Shown here: positions 1 through 6,440 of the stretch, one piece after another
Position numbering within the stretch: position 1 is the first letter of the stretch
How the letters are laid out: every line of letters begins with the position of its first letter
The notes under the pieces: model-generated
The model's database searches: none
The model's input: the letters and a program-made list of their open reading frames with translations, nothing else
What the model was told of the DNA's origin: nothing
Source of the DNA: Verrucomicrobiota bacterium
GTDB taxonomy: Bacteria > Verrucomicrobiota > Lentisphaeria > Victivallales > Victivallaceae
DNA length: 9,766 nucleotides
Assembly (NCBI GenBank): GCA_023459755.1
Contig: JAEWSS010000352.1
Coordinates: forward strand, 1 to 9,766
Direction: 5' to 3'
Position numbers and translations under genes: made by a program

Positions 1-429
1 AACGGCAGAGTGGACGCTTTTGTGGCCGGAGTGGGGACCGGCGGCACCCTGACCGGAGTCGGCGAAAAACTGCGCGAATACAACCCGGACATAAAAATTT
101 TCGCGGTGGAGCCGGCCGATTCGCCGATTCTTTCCGGCGGCCGCCCCGGACCGCATAAACTTCAGGGCATCGGCGCAAACTTTATTCCGCCGGTGCTCGA
201 CCGCGCCATAATCGACGAAGTGATCCAGGTCGGCGACCGCGACGCCGGACGGATCGCCCGCGAAGCCGCCAAACGCGAAGGTCTGCTGATCGGCATCTCC
301 TCCGGCGCCGCGCTGTTCGCCGCGCTCGAACTGGCAAAACGGTCGGAATTTGAAGGTAAAAATATCGTGGTTCTGCTTCCGGACTCCGGCGAGCGCTACC
401 TTTCCAGCTGGCTGTTCGAGGTGAAGTAG
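1..429 (+). CDS. cysK: Cysteine synthase (O-acetylserine sulfhydrylase), C-terminal part
   Basis: PLP enzyme of the cysteine synthase family, which makes L-cysteine from O-acetylserine and sulfide in the cytoplasm. The reading frame is open from base 1, so the 5' part (including the PLP-binding lysine) lies outside the window; 142 codons remain. Seen here: the glycine-rich PLP-phosphate loop GTGGT at bases 34-48 followed by LTGVGE, the substrate-loop segment [21 protein letters not shown], and the C-terminal [10 protein letters not shown] at about 379-408, whose Ser (385-387) corresponds to the residue contacting the PLP ring nitrogen. These are hallmark CysK/CysM motifs, and the KLQGIG and GERYLS segments favour CysK. 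Cystathionine beta-synthase-like paralogues share the fold, but the protein ends right after the catalytic domain, as in CysK. The next gene starts 3 nt after the stop, so the two are probably cotranscribed. Confidence 0.93.
   Translation, partial: NGRVDAFVAGVGTGGTLTGVGEKLREYNPDIKIFAVEPADSPILSGGRPGPHKLQGIGANFIPPVLDRAIIDEVIQVGDRDAGRIAREAAKREGLLIGISSGAALFAALELAKRSEFEGKNIVVLLPDSGERYLSSWLFEVK
419..424 (+). promoter_or_regulatory. Ribosome binding site of the large phosphoesterase, inside cysK
   Basis: GAGGTG lies 8 nt ahead of ATG 433 and within the last codons of cysK. It supports this start and implies translational coupling of the two genes. Confidence 0.6.
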
Positions 430-432
430 ACA

Positions 433-2142
433 ATGAAAAAATATCAGACGCTCAAGCTGGCTCCGGTCTGGAAACTTTTCACCGGCGACGGCGTGGAACG
501 CCGGGACGCGAAAGAGGCCGGATATTCCAACATCCTCACCACCGCCGCCGGACGCGACATTCCGGCAATCGACCTTAAACTGGTCAAATGCAAAACCGAC
601 CTGAACGAAGTGCTCGGCTACCGGGTTCCCTGCGGAACGCCGTCGATACTGGTCAACCGCATCGAGTCGAAAAGCGACGTGCCGTGCCAGATCGGCATCG
701 GCGTGGACTGGTGGTTCGTCTGCTACCTCAACGGCCGCGAACTTTACAGCACCCTCGAATCCGGCGGCAACCGCAACGCCGTGCCGGAGGTGGAGGATCA
801 TATCATCGAACTTCCGCTTCACGAGGGCGTCAACACCCTGACCATTCTGTTTCTGGCCGGGTCGAGCAGCCGGAAGATCGCCATCGGCAAAGTTCCGTTC
901 ACCGACCTTTCACCGCGCCGCGCCGAACTGCGCAATCCGCCGTGGCTGCTCAATCCGCGCCGGGGAGGATGCACCGTCCGATTCACCACGCTGGGCGCAA
1001 TGGCCGCCGGTGTGGAAGTCCGCAAAAAGGGCGAAAAAGAGTTTCACCGCGTATGGGAGACGGTCAACGGCATTCTGCGCCGCGACAAAGATCTGCATTC
1101 CATCGAACTCGACGGTCTTGAACCGGGAGCGTCTTATGAACTGCGCCCGGTAATGCAGTTCACCGACACCAACGCCGTCCGGGTCGCACCGGAAATCACC
1201 GCCTTCACCGCTCCGGCCGGAGCCGCGGCAAACCCGGAGTTTTCCATGTTCGCGACCGGAGACACCCAGCTGATGCCGGAAAACCGCCGCCGGATGCTGG
1301 AGACCATTTTTGAAGCGCCCGGCAGCAGAGAGGCCGACTTCTTTGTCCATATCGGCGACGCCGGCAGCACCTTCAACCATTTTGAACCGGACTATTTCGA
1401 CGGCCTGATGGATGTGTTCCGCGAACGCACCGGCGGCGGAAAATTTTATCTTCCCCTGCGCGGCAACCATGAATTTTTCGGCCGCGACTGCGTAAAATAC
1501 GCCGATTTCTTCGGCACTCCCGACGGCTTGACCTTTCAGGCCTTCCGCCATGCGGAGTGCTTCTTTAACTTCATCGAAACCGGCTCCGGCGGCGCACCCG
1601 ACCCGTTCGACGAAAAAAGCTATATGTTCGTTATGGAGGACGACTATCTGCGGCAGGAGGAAGCGTGGCTGAAGCGCATCGCCGCATCGGACGAATTCAA
1701 AAGCGCAAAACTCCGGGTGGTCTTCGCACATGCGGCTCCGGCCATGATGAGCGACTGGCCGCAGGCGCGGCAGCTGGCGGAGCGGGTCTTCGGTTCCGAC
1801 GGCATCGATCTCTGGATCGGCGGCCACGTCCACGCCTACCGCCGCACCATTCCGGGAACCGACCGCTATCTGACCAACGTCGCCGCTCCTCCGGCAAAAC
1901 CGCTGAACAGCGGCAGAAAATTCCGCTATCCGGTCATCACCATCGACGGCCCGCGCGAAACCGGCGTCGAAATCTCCGGCACAATGCTGGAGTTTTCGCC
2001 CGGAAGCGTCGTTGTCACCACCCGCGACCTTCACAACCGGGTGATCGACCGCTTCCGGCTGTTCCCGGGCGGCAAAGTCGAGGAACTCATCCCCGGCAAT
2101 GCCCTGCTTATCGCCGCGGAAACTACTTCGAAAGAACGCTGA
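433..2142 (+). CDS. Multidomain calcineurin-like metallophosphoesterase (purple acid phosphatase-like layout)
   Basis: 569 aa. Residues about 60-155 resemble a beta-sandwich (jelly-roll-like) module with a DWW...YLNGRELYST core. Residues about 165-260 look like the fibronectin-III-like N-terminal domain of purple acid phosphatases. Residues about 268-490 are the metallophosphoesterase domain. Metal-site motifs: GDTQ (D277), HIGD (D309), RGNHE (N345, H346), FAHAAP (H433) and GGHVHAY (H465, H467). Motif I is DxQ rather than the common DxH, and the position of the PAP iron-ligand tyrosine (D309+3) is Ser312, so it is not a canonical PAP. No signal peptide is visible (the start is MKKYQTLKLAPVW), so it is probably cytoplasmic. 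It should hydrolyse a phosphomonoester or diester; the substrate is unknown. ATG 433 is chosen because GAGGTG at 419-424, inside the end of cysK, gives an 8-nt spacing. The last 20 bp overlap the convergent symporter gene. Confidence 0.85.
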   Translation: MKKYQTLKLAPVWKLFTGDGVERRDAKEAGYSNILTTAAGRDIPAIDLKLVKCKTDLNEVLGYRVPCGTPSILVNRIESKSDVPCQIGIGVDWWFVCYLNGRELYSTLESGGNRNAVPEVEDHIIELPLHEGVNTLTILFLAGSSSRKIAIGKVPFTDLSPRRAELRNPPWLLNPRRGGCTVRFTTLGAMAAGVEVRKKGEKEFHRVWETVNGILRRDKDLHSIELDGLEPGASYELRPVMQFTDTNAVRVAPEITAFTAPAGAAANPEFSMFATGDTQLMPENRRRMLETIFEAPGSREADFFVHIGDAGSTFNHFEPDYFDGLMDVFRERTGGGKFYLPLRGNHEFFGRDCVKYADFFGTPDGLTFQAFRHAECFFNFIETGSGGAPDPFDEKSYMFVMEDDYLRQEEAWLKRIAASDEFKSAKLRVVFAHAAPAMMSDWPQARQLAERVFGSDGIDLWIGGHVHAYRRTIPGTDRYLTNVAAPPAKPLNSGRKFRYPVITIDGPRETGVEISGTMLEFSPGSVVVTTRDLHNRVIDRFRLFPGGKVEELIPGNALLIAAETTSKER

Positions 2143-3757
2143 GGTCGGCAAACCAGATATAGATCGCCGCCACCACCAGAAGAAGAAGTCCGCCGGCCAG
2201 CGGTGCAAACTTCCACGGCGTCATGTCGGTCGCCTTCGCGTCCACCGGGACGTAGGCGGTCCGGCGCGGCGCCACTTTGCCCCAGACCAGCATCATGACG
2301 ATCAGGAAGGCGAACACCAGTGCCACAAAGTGGTATTCGCTCATCACCGTCAGCACCGACTTTGCTCCCGGCATGAAGTATCCGGCGGCGATCAGCAGCA
2401 CGCCGGCCAGCAGCGCCGTCAACGCCGCCTTGCCGGGAACATAACGGGTGCTCATGCCAACCACCACCACCGCCAGAATTGGAATAAAATAAATCGCGTT
2501 CATCGTCTGAAGATAGTTGAAGATTCCGCCGGCTTTAAACAACAGCGGCGCAATGAAAATGCACACCACCGTCAACACCGCGCCGAACCAGCGGCCGACG
2601 CTGACCACTTTATGGTCGGACGCCTTCGGGAACAGCAGCCCTTTATAAATTCCGAGGCTGAACATCGTGCAGGTACTGTTCAACGCGGAGTTGAAACTCG
2701 ACAGAATCGCCCCCAGCAGCACCGCCGAGAAAAAACCCAGCAGCGGCTTCGGCAGCACATAATTGACCAACGTTCCGTAGGCGGTGTCCTTGGAGCTGAC
2801 ATTAATCAGGCCGTACTTGGCGGCCATCACAAACGCGATCAGTCCGGGAACCACCAGAAACAGCGGACCGGCAAGTTTGAGCAGCCCGGTCATCAACACG
2901 CCTTTCTGCCCCTCTGCCAGCGACTTGGCGCCGAATGTCCGCTGAATGATCTGCTGATTGGTGCACCAGTAAAAAACGTTGATGAACAATATTCCGGTGA
3001 ACAGCGTGAAGAATGGAACCTCCGACTCAGCTCCGCCGATTGAATTCAACATGCCGGCCTGCCCCGACTCGCGGACAAAAATTTCCGCCCCCTCTCCAAA
3101 CGATCCGCCGCCCAGCGCCTCAAGCGCAAAAAAGGTTATCATCAGCCCGCCGGCCAAAAGGCCGATGCCGTTGAACGTGTCCGACACCGCGCAGGTTTCC
3201 AGACCGCCCCACAGCGCGTACAGCGACCCGATCACCGCCACCGCCGCCACCATCACCAGCAGTTGTCCGTATTCCGAGGTTATTCCGATGTCGGCAAAAA
3301 AGCCGTCCACTCCGAGAATCCCGCGCATCCCCTGTGCGCCGGTGTAGAGAATTATCGGCAGTAGAATCACCGCGTAGGCCAGAAGAAAGATCAGATTGCA
3401 CGCCAGCTCCACCCGGCGGTCGAACCGCTGCGCCAGATACTGCGGAACCGTGGTGATCCCGGCACGCAGAAACCGGGGCAGAAAAAACAGTCCCATAAGC
3501 ACCAGAGCCACCACCGCCACCACCTCCCACGCCATCACGCACAGCCCGTTGGCATAGGCGCTGCCGTTAAGCCCGACCATCTGTTCGGTGGACAGATTGG
3601 TCAGCAGCAGCGATCCGGCGATGAACGGCCAGCTCAACGATCGACCGGCCAGAAAAAAACCGTCGTTGCTTGAGTGTTCGGTTTTGCGGGTGAAAAACCA
3701 GGTGGCCAGCGCCACCAGTCCGGTAAAAAGCAGGAACGAGACAACAGCTGTAATCAT
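2123..3757 (-). CDS. Sodium:solute symporter, SGLT-like (SSS family)
   Basis: 544 aa inner-membrane protein with about 14 hydrophobic segments and the LeuT-like fold typical of the SSS family (TC 2.A.21). It imports a solute, probably a sugar or related polyol, with Na+. Residues matching Vibrio SglT as I remember it: TNLSTEQ (N54, Q59), MAWE (E78), NQQIIQRTFGAKSLAEGQKG from N267 (substrate and unwound-helix region), and SSFNSALNSTCTMFSLGIYK at 353-372, which carries the serine/threonine Na+-site helix and the family signature. The SglT intracellular gate Tyr in NQY appears as Gln269 here. The start at 3757 is backed by GAGGAGGG 6 nt upstream on the minus strand. It lies downstream of azlCD on the same strand but has its own candidate promoter. 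The 3' end overlaps the convergent phosphoesterase gene by 20 bp. The exact substrate cannot be told from sequence. Confidence 0.92.
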   Translation of the reverse strand: MITAVVSFLLFTGLVALATWFFTRKTEHSSNDGFFLAGRSLSWPFIAGSLLLTNLSTEQMVGLNGSAYANGLCVMAWEVVAVVALVLMGLFFLPRFLRAGITTVPQYLAQRFDRRVELACNLIFLLAYAVILLPIILYTGAQGMRGILGVDGFFADIGITSEYGQLLVMVAAVAVIGSLYALWGGLETCAVSDTFNGIGLLAGGLMITFFALEALGGGSFGEGAEIFVRESGQAGMLNSIGGAESEVPFFTLFTGILFINVFYWCTNQQIIQRTFGAKSLAEGQKGVLMTGLLKLAGPLFLVVPGLIAFVMAAKYGLINVSSKDTAYGTLVNYVLPKPLLGFFSAVLLGAILSSFNSALNSTCTMFSLGIYKGLLFPKASDHKVVSVGRWFGAVLTVVCIFIAPLLFKAGGIFNYLQTMNAIYFIPILAVVVVGMSTRYVPGKAALTALLAGVLLIAAGYFMPGAKSVLTVMSEYHFVALVFAFLIVMMLVWGKVAPRRTAYVPVDAKATDMTPWKFAPLAGGLLLLVVAAIYIWFADLSVLSK

Positions 3758-3765
3758 AGCGTACC
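3758..3765 (-). promoter_or_regulatory. Strong Shine-Dalgarno of the symporter gene
   Basis: The plus-strand stretch CCCTCCTC just beyond the start codon (around 3763-3770) reads GAGGAGGG on the minus strand, about 6 nt from ATG 3757-3755. It is the strongest ribosome binding site in the window and fixes this start. The stated interval is approximate. Confidence 0.6.
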
Positions 3766-3804
3766 CTCCTCATTATTTTGCGGGCGCAAAGAGCTTATAG
3801 AAGT

Positions 3805-3832
3805 AAGATACATCCGGTTCCAGTTTTGTCAA
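3805..3832 (-). promoter_or_regulatory. Candidate sigma-70-type promoter for the symporter
   Basis: On the minus strand TTGACA (3832-3827, perfect -35) is followed after 16 nt by TATCTT (3810-3805, 4 of 6 matches to the -10 consensus), about 50 bp upstream of the symporter start. It lies in the 108-bp gap after azlD, so the symporter can be expressed apart from azlCD. The -35 box is largely inside the loop and arm of an inverted repeat at 3813-3838. Confidence 0.45.
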
Positions 3833-3838
3833 ACCGGA
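3813..3838. repeat. Inverted repeat across the symporter -35 region
   Basis: Perfect 7-bp arms TCCGGTT (3813-3819) and AACCGGA (3832-3838) flank 12 nt that contain most of the minus-strand TTGACA box. No T-tract follows on either strand, so it is a poor intrinsic terminator for azlD. A regulator binding site or a weak mRNA stem are the options. Confidence 0.45.
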
Positions 3839-3865
3839 AAATGCGGAACGCCCTGCGGAAAAAAG

Positions 3866-4198
3866 TCACCCCCGGAAAACAAACTGCACCAGAAGCATAT
3901 ACAGCAGCGTGCCGCCGAAAACCGACACCGCGATATTCCGCCACTTCAGATGCGCCAGTACAATCGAGGTTATTGCGATCGCCTCCGGAAGCATCGACGG
4001 CCAGACGCCGAAGTCAACGCCGCTCACGCAGTAGACGATCAGCATCGCCACCGCCGCCGGAGACATCACCCGGCCGAGATACAGCACCGCGCGCGGCGGA
4101 CGCTTCCCCAGGCCGAACAGCACGAACGGCGTCGCCCGCAGTGAAAACATGACCAGCGCCATAACTCCAATCGCACCAAGCAGATAACCCACGCTCAT
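3866..4198 (-). CDS. azlD: AzlD-family small subunit of a branched-chain amino acid exporter
   Basis: 110 aa, with about four hydrophobic segments, in the range of AzlD/YgaH proteins (roughly 100-115 aa). With AzlC it is expected to form an inner-membrane exporter of branched-chain amino acids, as E. coli YgaZH does for valine and methionine. Sequence signs are a SLRATPFVLFG segment (residues 19-29), the PEAIAIT segment at 71-77 and HLKWRNIAVSVFGGTLLY at 83-100, all typical of AzlD. The reading frame stays open further upstream, to 4375, but ATG 4198 gives the normal family length and overlaps the azlC stop as ATGA, so it is the start used. Function is by family only. Confidence 0.85.
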   Translation of the reverse strand: MSVGYLLGAIGVMALVMFSLRATPFVLFGLGKRPPRAVLYLGRVMSPAAVAMLIVYCVSGVDFGVWPSMLPEAIAITSIVLAHLKWRNIAVSVFGGTLLYMLLVQFVFRG

Positions 4199-4902
4199 TC
4201 CTCCGCCTCCACTTCCGGGTACAGCCGCGCCATGCGCCGCCGCAGCGCCAGCAGTGCGCCCAGAATCGCGCACATCGCCGGGAACAGCATGCCGCCGGCG
4301 CCGAAGGCAAAATACGAAGCGGCGGTGGCCGACAACCCGATCAACGCCGGCACCCGGTTGCGTTTTTCCCGACACAAGTCGGTCAAAATTACCACAAAAA
4401 TCGCGGTCATGGAAAATTCGATGCCGGTGGCGTCGAAATTCAACAGCGTTCCGGCCGCGGCGCCGATCAGTCCGCCGACAATCCAGTAGCTGTGGTTAAG
4501 CGCGGCGACGGTGAACATATATTTGTGGCGGTCGGCACCGGGCGGAATCGCGCACCCGGTAAGCAGCGCATAGGTTTCGTCGGTCAATGCGAACACCAGA
4601 TAGAGCGAACGCCAGCCGCCGCCCTTGAATTTGTTCAACAGCGACAGTCCGTAGACCACATGGCGAATATTGATGACTATCGACAACGCCGCGATCTGCA
4701 GCAGCGGCATGTGCTCGTTCAGCATCGACACTCCGGCCAGCTGCATCGAGCCGCCGTAGATCGTCAGGCTCATCAGTCCGGCCCACGGCACGGCTATGCC
4801 AAGCCGGCTGAACAGAACTCCGAACGCCATTCCGAGCGCCAGATATCCCACCAGCACCGGAAGTGTGGTGACAAAGGCGGAACGATAAAAACTCTTATTC
4901 AT
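4195..4902 (-). CDS. azlC: AzlC-family large subunit of a branched-chain amino acid exporter
   Basis: 235 aa integral membrane protein of the AzlC/YgaZ family, the larger partner of AzlD in branched-chain amino acid export. Visible family features are an N-terminal GYLALGMAFGVLFSRLG helix (residues 19-35), the SLTIYGGSMQLAGV segment (45-58) typical of the AzlC G-x-x-Q region, the conserved NIRHVVYGLSL stretch (78-88), and VFALTDETYALL (103-114). Length is normal for the family. It starts 41 bp after the oxidoreductase upstream and its stop overlaps the azlD start by 4 bp (ATGA), so azlC and azlD are translationally coupled. The Shine-Dalgarno is weak (GGGTG only). A 16-bp-phased repeat lies in and around the leader. 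Confidence 0.9.
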   Translation of the reverse strand: MNKSFYRSAFVTTLPVLVGYLALGMAFGVLFSRLGIAVPWAGLMSLTIYGGSMQLAGVSMLNEHMPLLQIAALSIVINIRHVVYGLSLLNKFKGGGWRSLYLVFALTDETYALLTGCAIPPGADRHKYMFTVAALNHSYWIVGGLIGAAAGTLLNFDATGIEFSMTAIFVVILTDLCREKRNRVPALIGLSATAASYFAFGAGGMLFPAMCAILGALLALRRRMARLYPEVEAEE

Positions 4903-4937
4903 AAAACACCCGAACAGTAAAGTCGACGAACGGTAAA
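4879..4937. repeat. 16-bp-phased direct repeat around the azlC start
   Basis: CGAACAGTAAA (4911-4921) and CGAACGGTAAA (4927-4937) differ at one base and start 16 bp apart. A weaker copy, GGAACGATAAA (4879-4889), starts 32 bp before the first. A TAAA tetramer recurs exactly every 16 bp at 4886, 4902, 4918 and 4934. The array covers the whole 41-bp gap between the oxidoreductase and azlC plus the first codons of azlC. It could be a regulator binding array or a chance pattern. Confidence 0.4.
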
Positions 4938-4943
4938 ATCAAA

Positions 4944-6227
4944 TTATTCGCCGGCCGGGTCGCCAACCGAAAATTCCGGCTCGCTCATGTCCACCGTGCG
5001 CCCCTGTTTGCGGGAAGCCTCGGCGGCAAACACCATCAGGTGCGTCTCCAGCGACCCGGCGGCGTCGGACAGTATTTTCGACGGATCGTTGTTCAGGATC
5101 GCTTCGATGAATGACTCCAGACACATTTTGTCGCCGCCGCCGTGTTTGGTTTCCAGTGTTCCGCGGTCGGGTTCGATCTCGATCTCGCGCGAACTGTTGC
5201 GCAGATAATTATAAATTTTTATCCGGCTGCCGTCGCAGTACACCTCGCCCTCGGTGCCGAAAATCGTGGTGCGCCGCTCGCCGTATTGAGAACAGCCGAC
5301 CAAAGTAAACGACGCGGTAACGCCGCCTTCAAATTCCATGATCGTCACCTGATGGTCGGCCACATCGTTGTCACAATCGAAGACGCAGCGGCCGTATGGA
5401 CCGTTGCGCATGGCGTCGAGAATCGCCTCCTCGGTAAGAACGCCGGAAACCGACTCCAGATAACTGTCGATCTTCCCCTCGCGCAGTCTTTCCAGATAGA
5501 AGTGCGGCGCATTGTAGGCGCACTTGCAGGCCAGCGGACAATCCAGACAACGCGGCGTCGCGCCTTTCGGCATATTTTCACGGCGGAAAAACGACAGCTC
5601 CCCGAATGACGATATTTTTCTGCTCCGTTTGCCGACAATATATGAAATCCAGTCCACATCATGAATCGATTTGGCCAGCAGGAAACTCGAAGATTCCGCC
5701 TCTTTTCGCCAGTTTCCCCTCACATACGAATGAGCGAACCGCCAGTGGCCGACCGGCTCCAAATGCTGAACCGAAACGATTTTCCCCACTGCTCCGTCCG
5801 CCAGCACGCGCTGGAGCAGCGCGGTATAATTTGCATAGCGCATGACGTGGCACACCGAAAACATTTTTCCGCTTTTCACCGCGGCGGAAACGATCCGGCG
5901 GCATCCGGCGGCGTCCGGCGCCAGCGGCTTTTCGATCAGAATATGATAACCCAGCCCGGCAAACGCCTCGGCCGGTTCAACATGCATGCGGTCCTGAGTG
6001 CCGATGATTACCGCGTCGGCGAAGCGCGGCACGGCCGCGGCGTCGCGCCAATCGGCGAAAATGTGTTCCGGCCGGATGTCGTGGTCATGCACGATGCGGT
6101 CGCGGAAAAAGGCTCTCGGCTCGGCTACTCCGACGATTCTGGCACGCAGGCCGAGCCGTTTTACGAGTTGACTGTATATCGAACACCGCCCGCCGGCGCC
6201 GACGAGCAAAATGGTTACCGTATCCAT
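4944..6227 (-). CDS. Gfo/Idh/MocA family NAD(P)-dependent oxidoreductase with cysteine cluster (copy A)
   Basis: 427 aa, soluble, no signal peptide. The N-terminal Rossmann domain has the dinucleotide-binding loop LLVGAGGR (residues 7-14) and a VGVAEPR strand end. The family EKP motif is E99-K100-P101, whose lysine is the usual catalytic or substrate-binding residue. The C-terminal domain has HDVDW (189-193, the His/Asp region), a cysteine group C227-x2-C230-x3-C234-x-C236, RCVFDCDND (C281, C285) and HGGGD (362-366). Such enzymes oxidise or reduce hydroxyl groups of sugars, cyclitols and their derivatives; the substrate is unknown here. It is paralogous to the divergent gene at 6441-7706 over the full length. 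First gene of a likely minus-strand operon with azlCD. ATG 6227 follows AAAAGGAA (6239-6232) at a short spacing. Confidence 0.9.
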   Translation of the reverse strand: MDTVTILLVGAGGRCSIYSQLVKRLGLRARIVGVAEPRAFFRDRIVHDHDIRPEHIFADWRDAAAVPRFADAVIIGTQDRMHVEPAEAFAGLGYHILIEKPLAPDAAGCRRIVSAAVKSGKMFSVCHVMRYANYTALLQRVLADGAVGKIVSVQHLEPVGHWRFAHSYVRGNWRKEAESSSFLLAKSIHDVDWISYIVGKRSRKISSFGELSFFRRENMPKGATPRCLDCPLACKCAYNAPHFYLERLREGKIDSYLESVSGVLTEEAILDAMRNGPYGRCVFDCDNDVADHQVTIMEFEGGVTASFTLVGCSQYGERRTTIFGTEGEVYCDGSRIKIYNYLRNSSREIEIEPDRGTLETKHGGGDKMCLESFIEAILNNDPSKILSDAAGSLETHLMVFAAEASRKQGRTVDMSEPEFSVGDPAGE

Positions 6228-6235
6228 GACGTTCC

Positions 6236-6255
6236 TTTTGATATTTAAATCAAAA
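6236..6255. promoter_or_regulatory. Palindrome, candidate operator of oxidoreductase copy A
   Basis: Perfect 7-bp arms TTTTGAT (6236-6242) and ATCAAAA (6249-6255) around ATTTAA. It sits just downstream of the predicted minus-strand -10 box, covering the expected transcription start and the A/G-rich ribosome binding site, a position suited to a repressor. Confidence 0.45.
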
Positions 6256-6282
6256 ATATATCACGACCCGGTTATTTTTCAA
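6255..6282 (-). promoter_or_regulatory. Candidate promoter of oxidoreductase copy A
   Basis: On the minus strand TTGAAA (6282-6277) and TATATT (6260-6255) are separated by 16 nt. The predicted start lies about 20 nt ahead of ATG 6227, within the palindrome at 6236-6255. Confidence 0.45.
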
Positions 6283-6326
6283 GAATTAAAACGGATAAAG
6301 CACATTTTTTTGCCGAAGTCCCCCAT

Positions 6327-6344
6327 TGTTCAACATCGTGAACA
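6327..6344. promoter_or_regulatory. Palindrome TGTTCA-N6-TGAACA, candidate operator
   Basis: Perfect 6-bp arms with a 6-bp centre (ACATCG), near the middle of the divergent region. It lies just upstream of the weak plus-strand -35 candidate at 6355 and could serve a dimeric regulator controlling one or both genes. The regulator is not encoded in the window. Confidence 0.45.
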
Positions 6345-6354
6345 GTTCAGCGGC

Positions 6355-6382
6355 TTGCATTAGCGGGACTACGCGGTATTTT
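6355..6382 (+). promoter_or_regulatory. Weak candidate promoter of oxidoreductase copy B
   Basis: TTGCAT (6355-6360) and TATTTT (6377-6382) are 16 nt apart. Matches are partial, so the position is uncertain. A weak promoter next to a palindrome would fit activator dependence. Confidence 0.25.
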
Positions 6383-6426
6383 AAGATAAGCATTTGAGCA
6401 AAAATTGGAACGATTGAAACTTCAAA

Positions 6427-6432
6427 AAGGAG
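6427..6432 (+). promoter_or_regulatory. Shine-Dalgarno that decides the GTG start of copy B
   Basis: AAGGAG at optimal distance (8 nt) from GTG 6441. It would lie inside the coding region if the upstream TTG at 6405 were the start, which argues for the GTG. Confidence 0.65.
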
Positions 6433-6440
6433 CAGAAAAA

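Larger units (their letters stand above)
6228..6440. promoter_or_regulatory. Divergent intergenic control region
   Basis: 213 bp between the two divergent oxidoreductases, markedly more AT-rich than the flanking genes. It holds a candidate promoter and a palindrome near the minus-strand gene, a second palindrome in the middle, and a weaker promoter and clear Shine-Dalgarno for the plus-strand gene. No ORF in it looks real. Confidence 0.75.

Noticed and set aside
910..2208. 432-codon minus-strand open frame opposite the large phosphoesterase
   Set aside because: It is antisense to a gene with clear motifs, has no family features, and long antisense frames are common where third positions are strongly GC.
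2099..3043. 314-codon plus-strand open frame opposite the symporter
   Set aside because: The product is rich in His, Gln and Arg with no recognisable domain, typical of the complement of a hydrophobic membrane-protein gene.
4199..4375. Upstream extension of AzlD to 4375
   Set aside because: It would overlap azlC by 180 bp with no AzlD-like residues; ATG 4198 gives the usual family length and an ATGA overlap.
6405..6440. TTG at 6405 as the start of oxidoreductase copy B
   Set aside because: GTG 6441 has a good ribosome binding site at 8 nt and starts right at the Rossmann fold.
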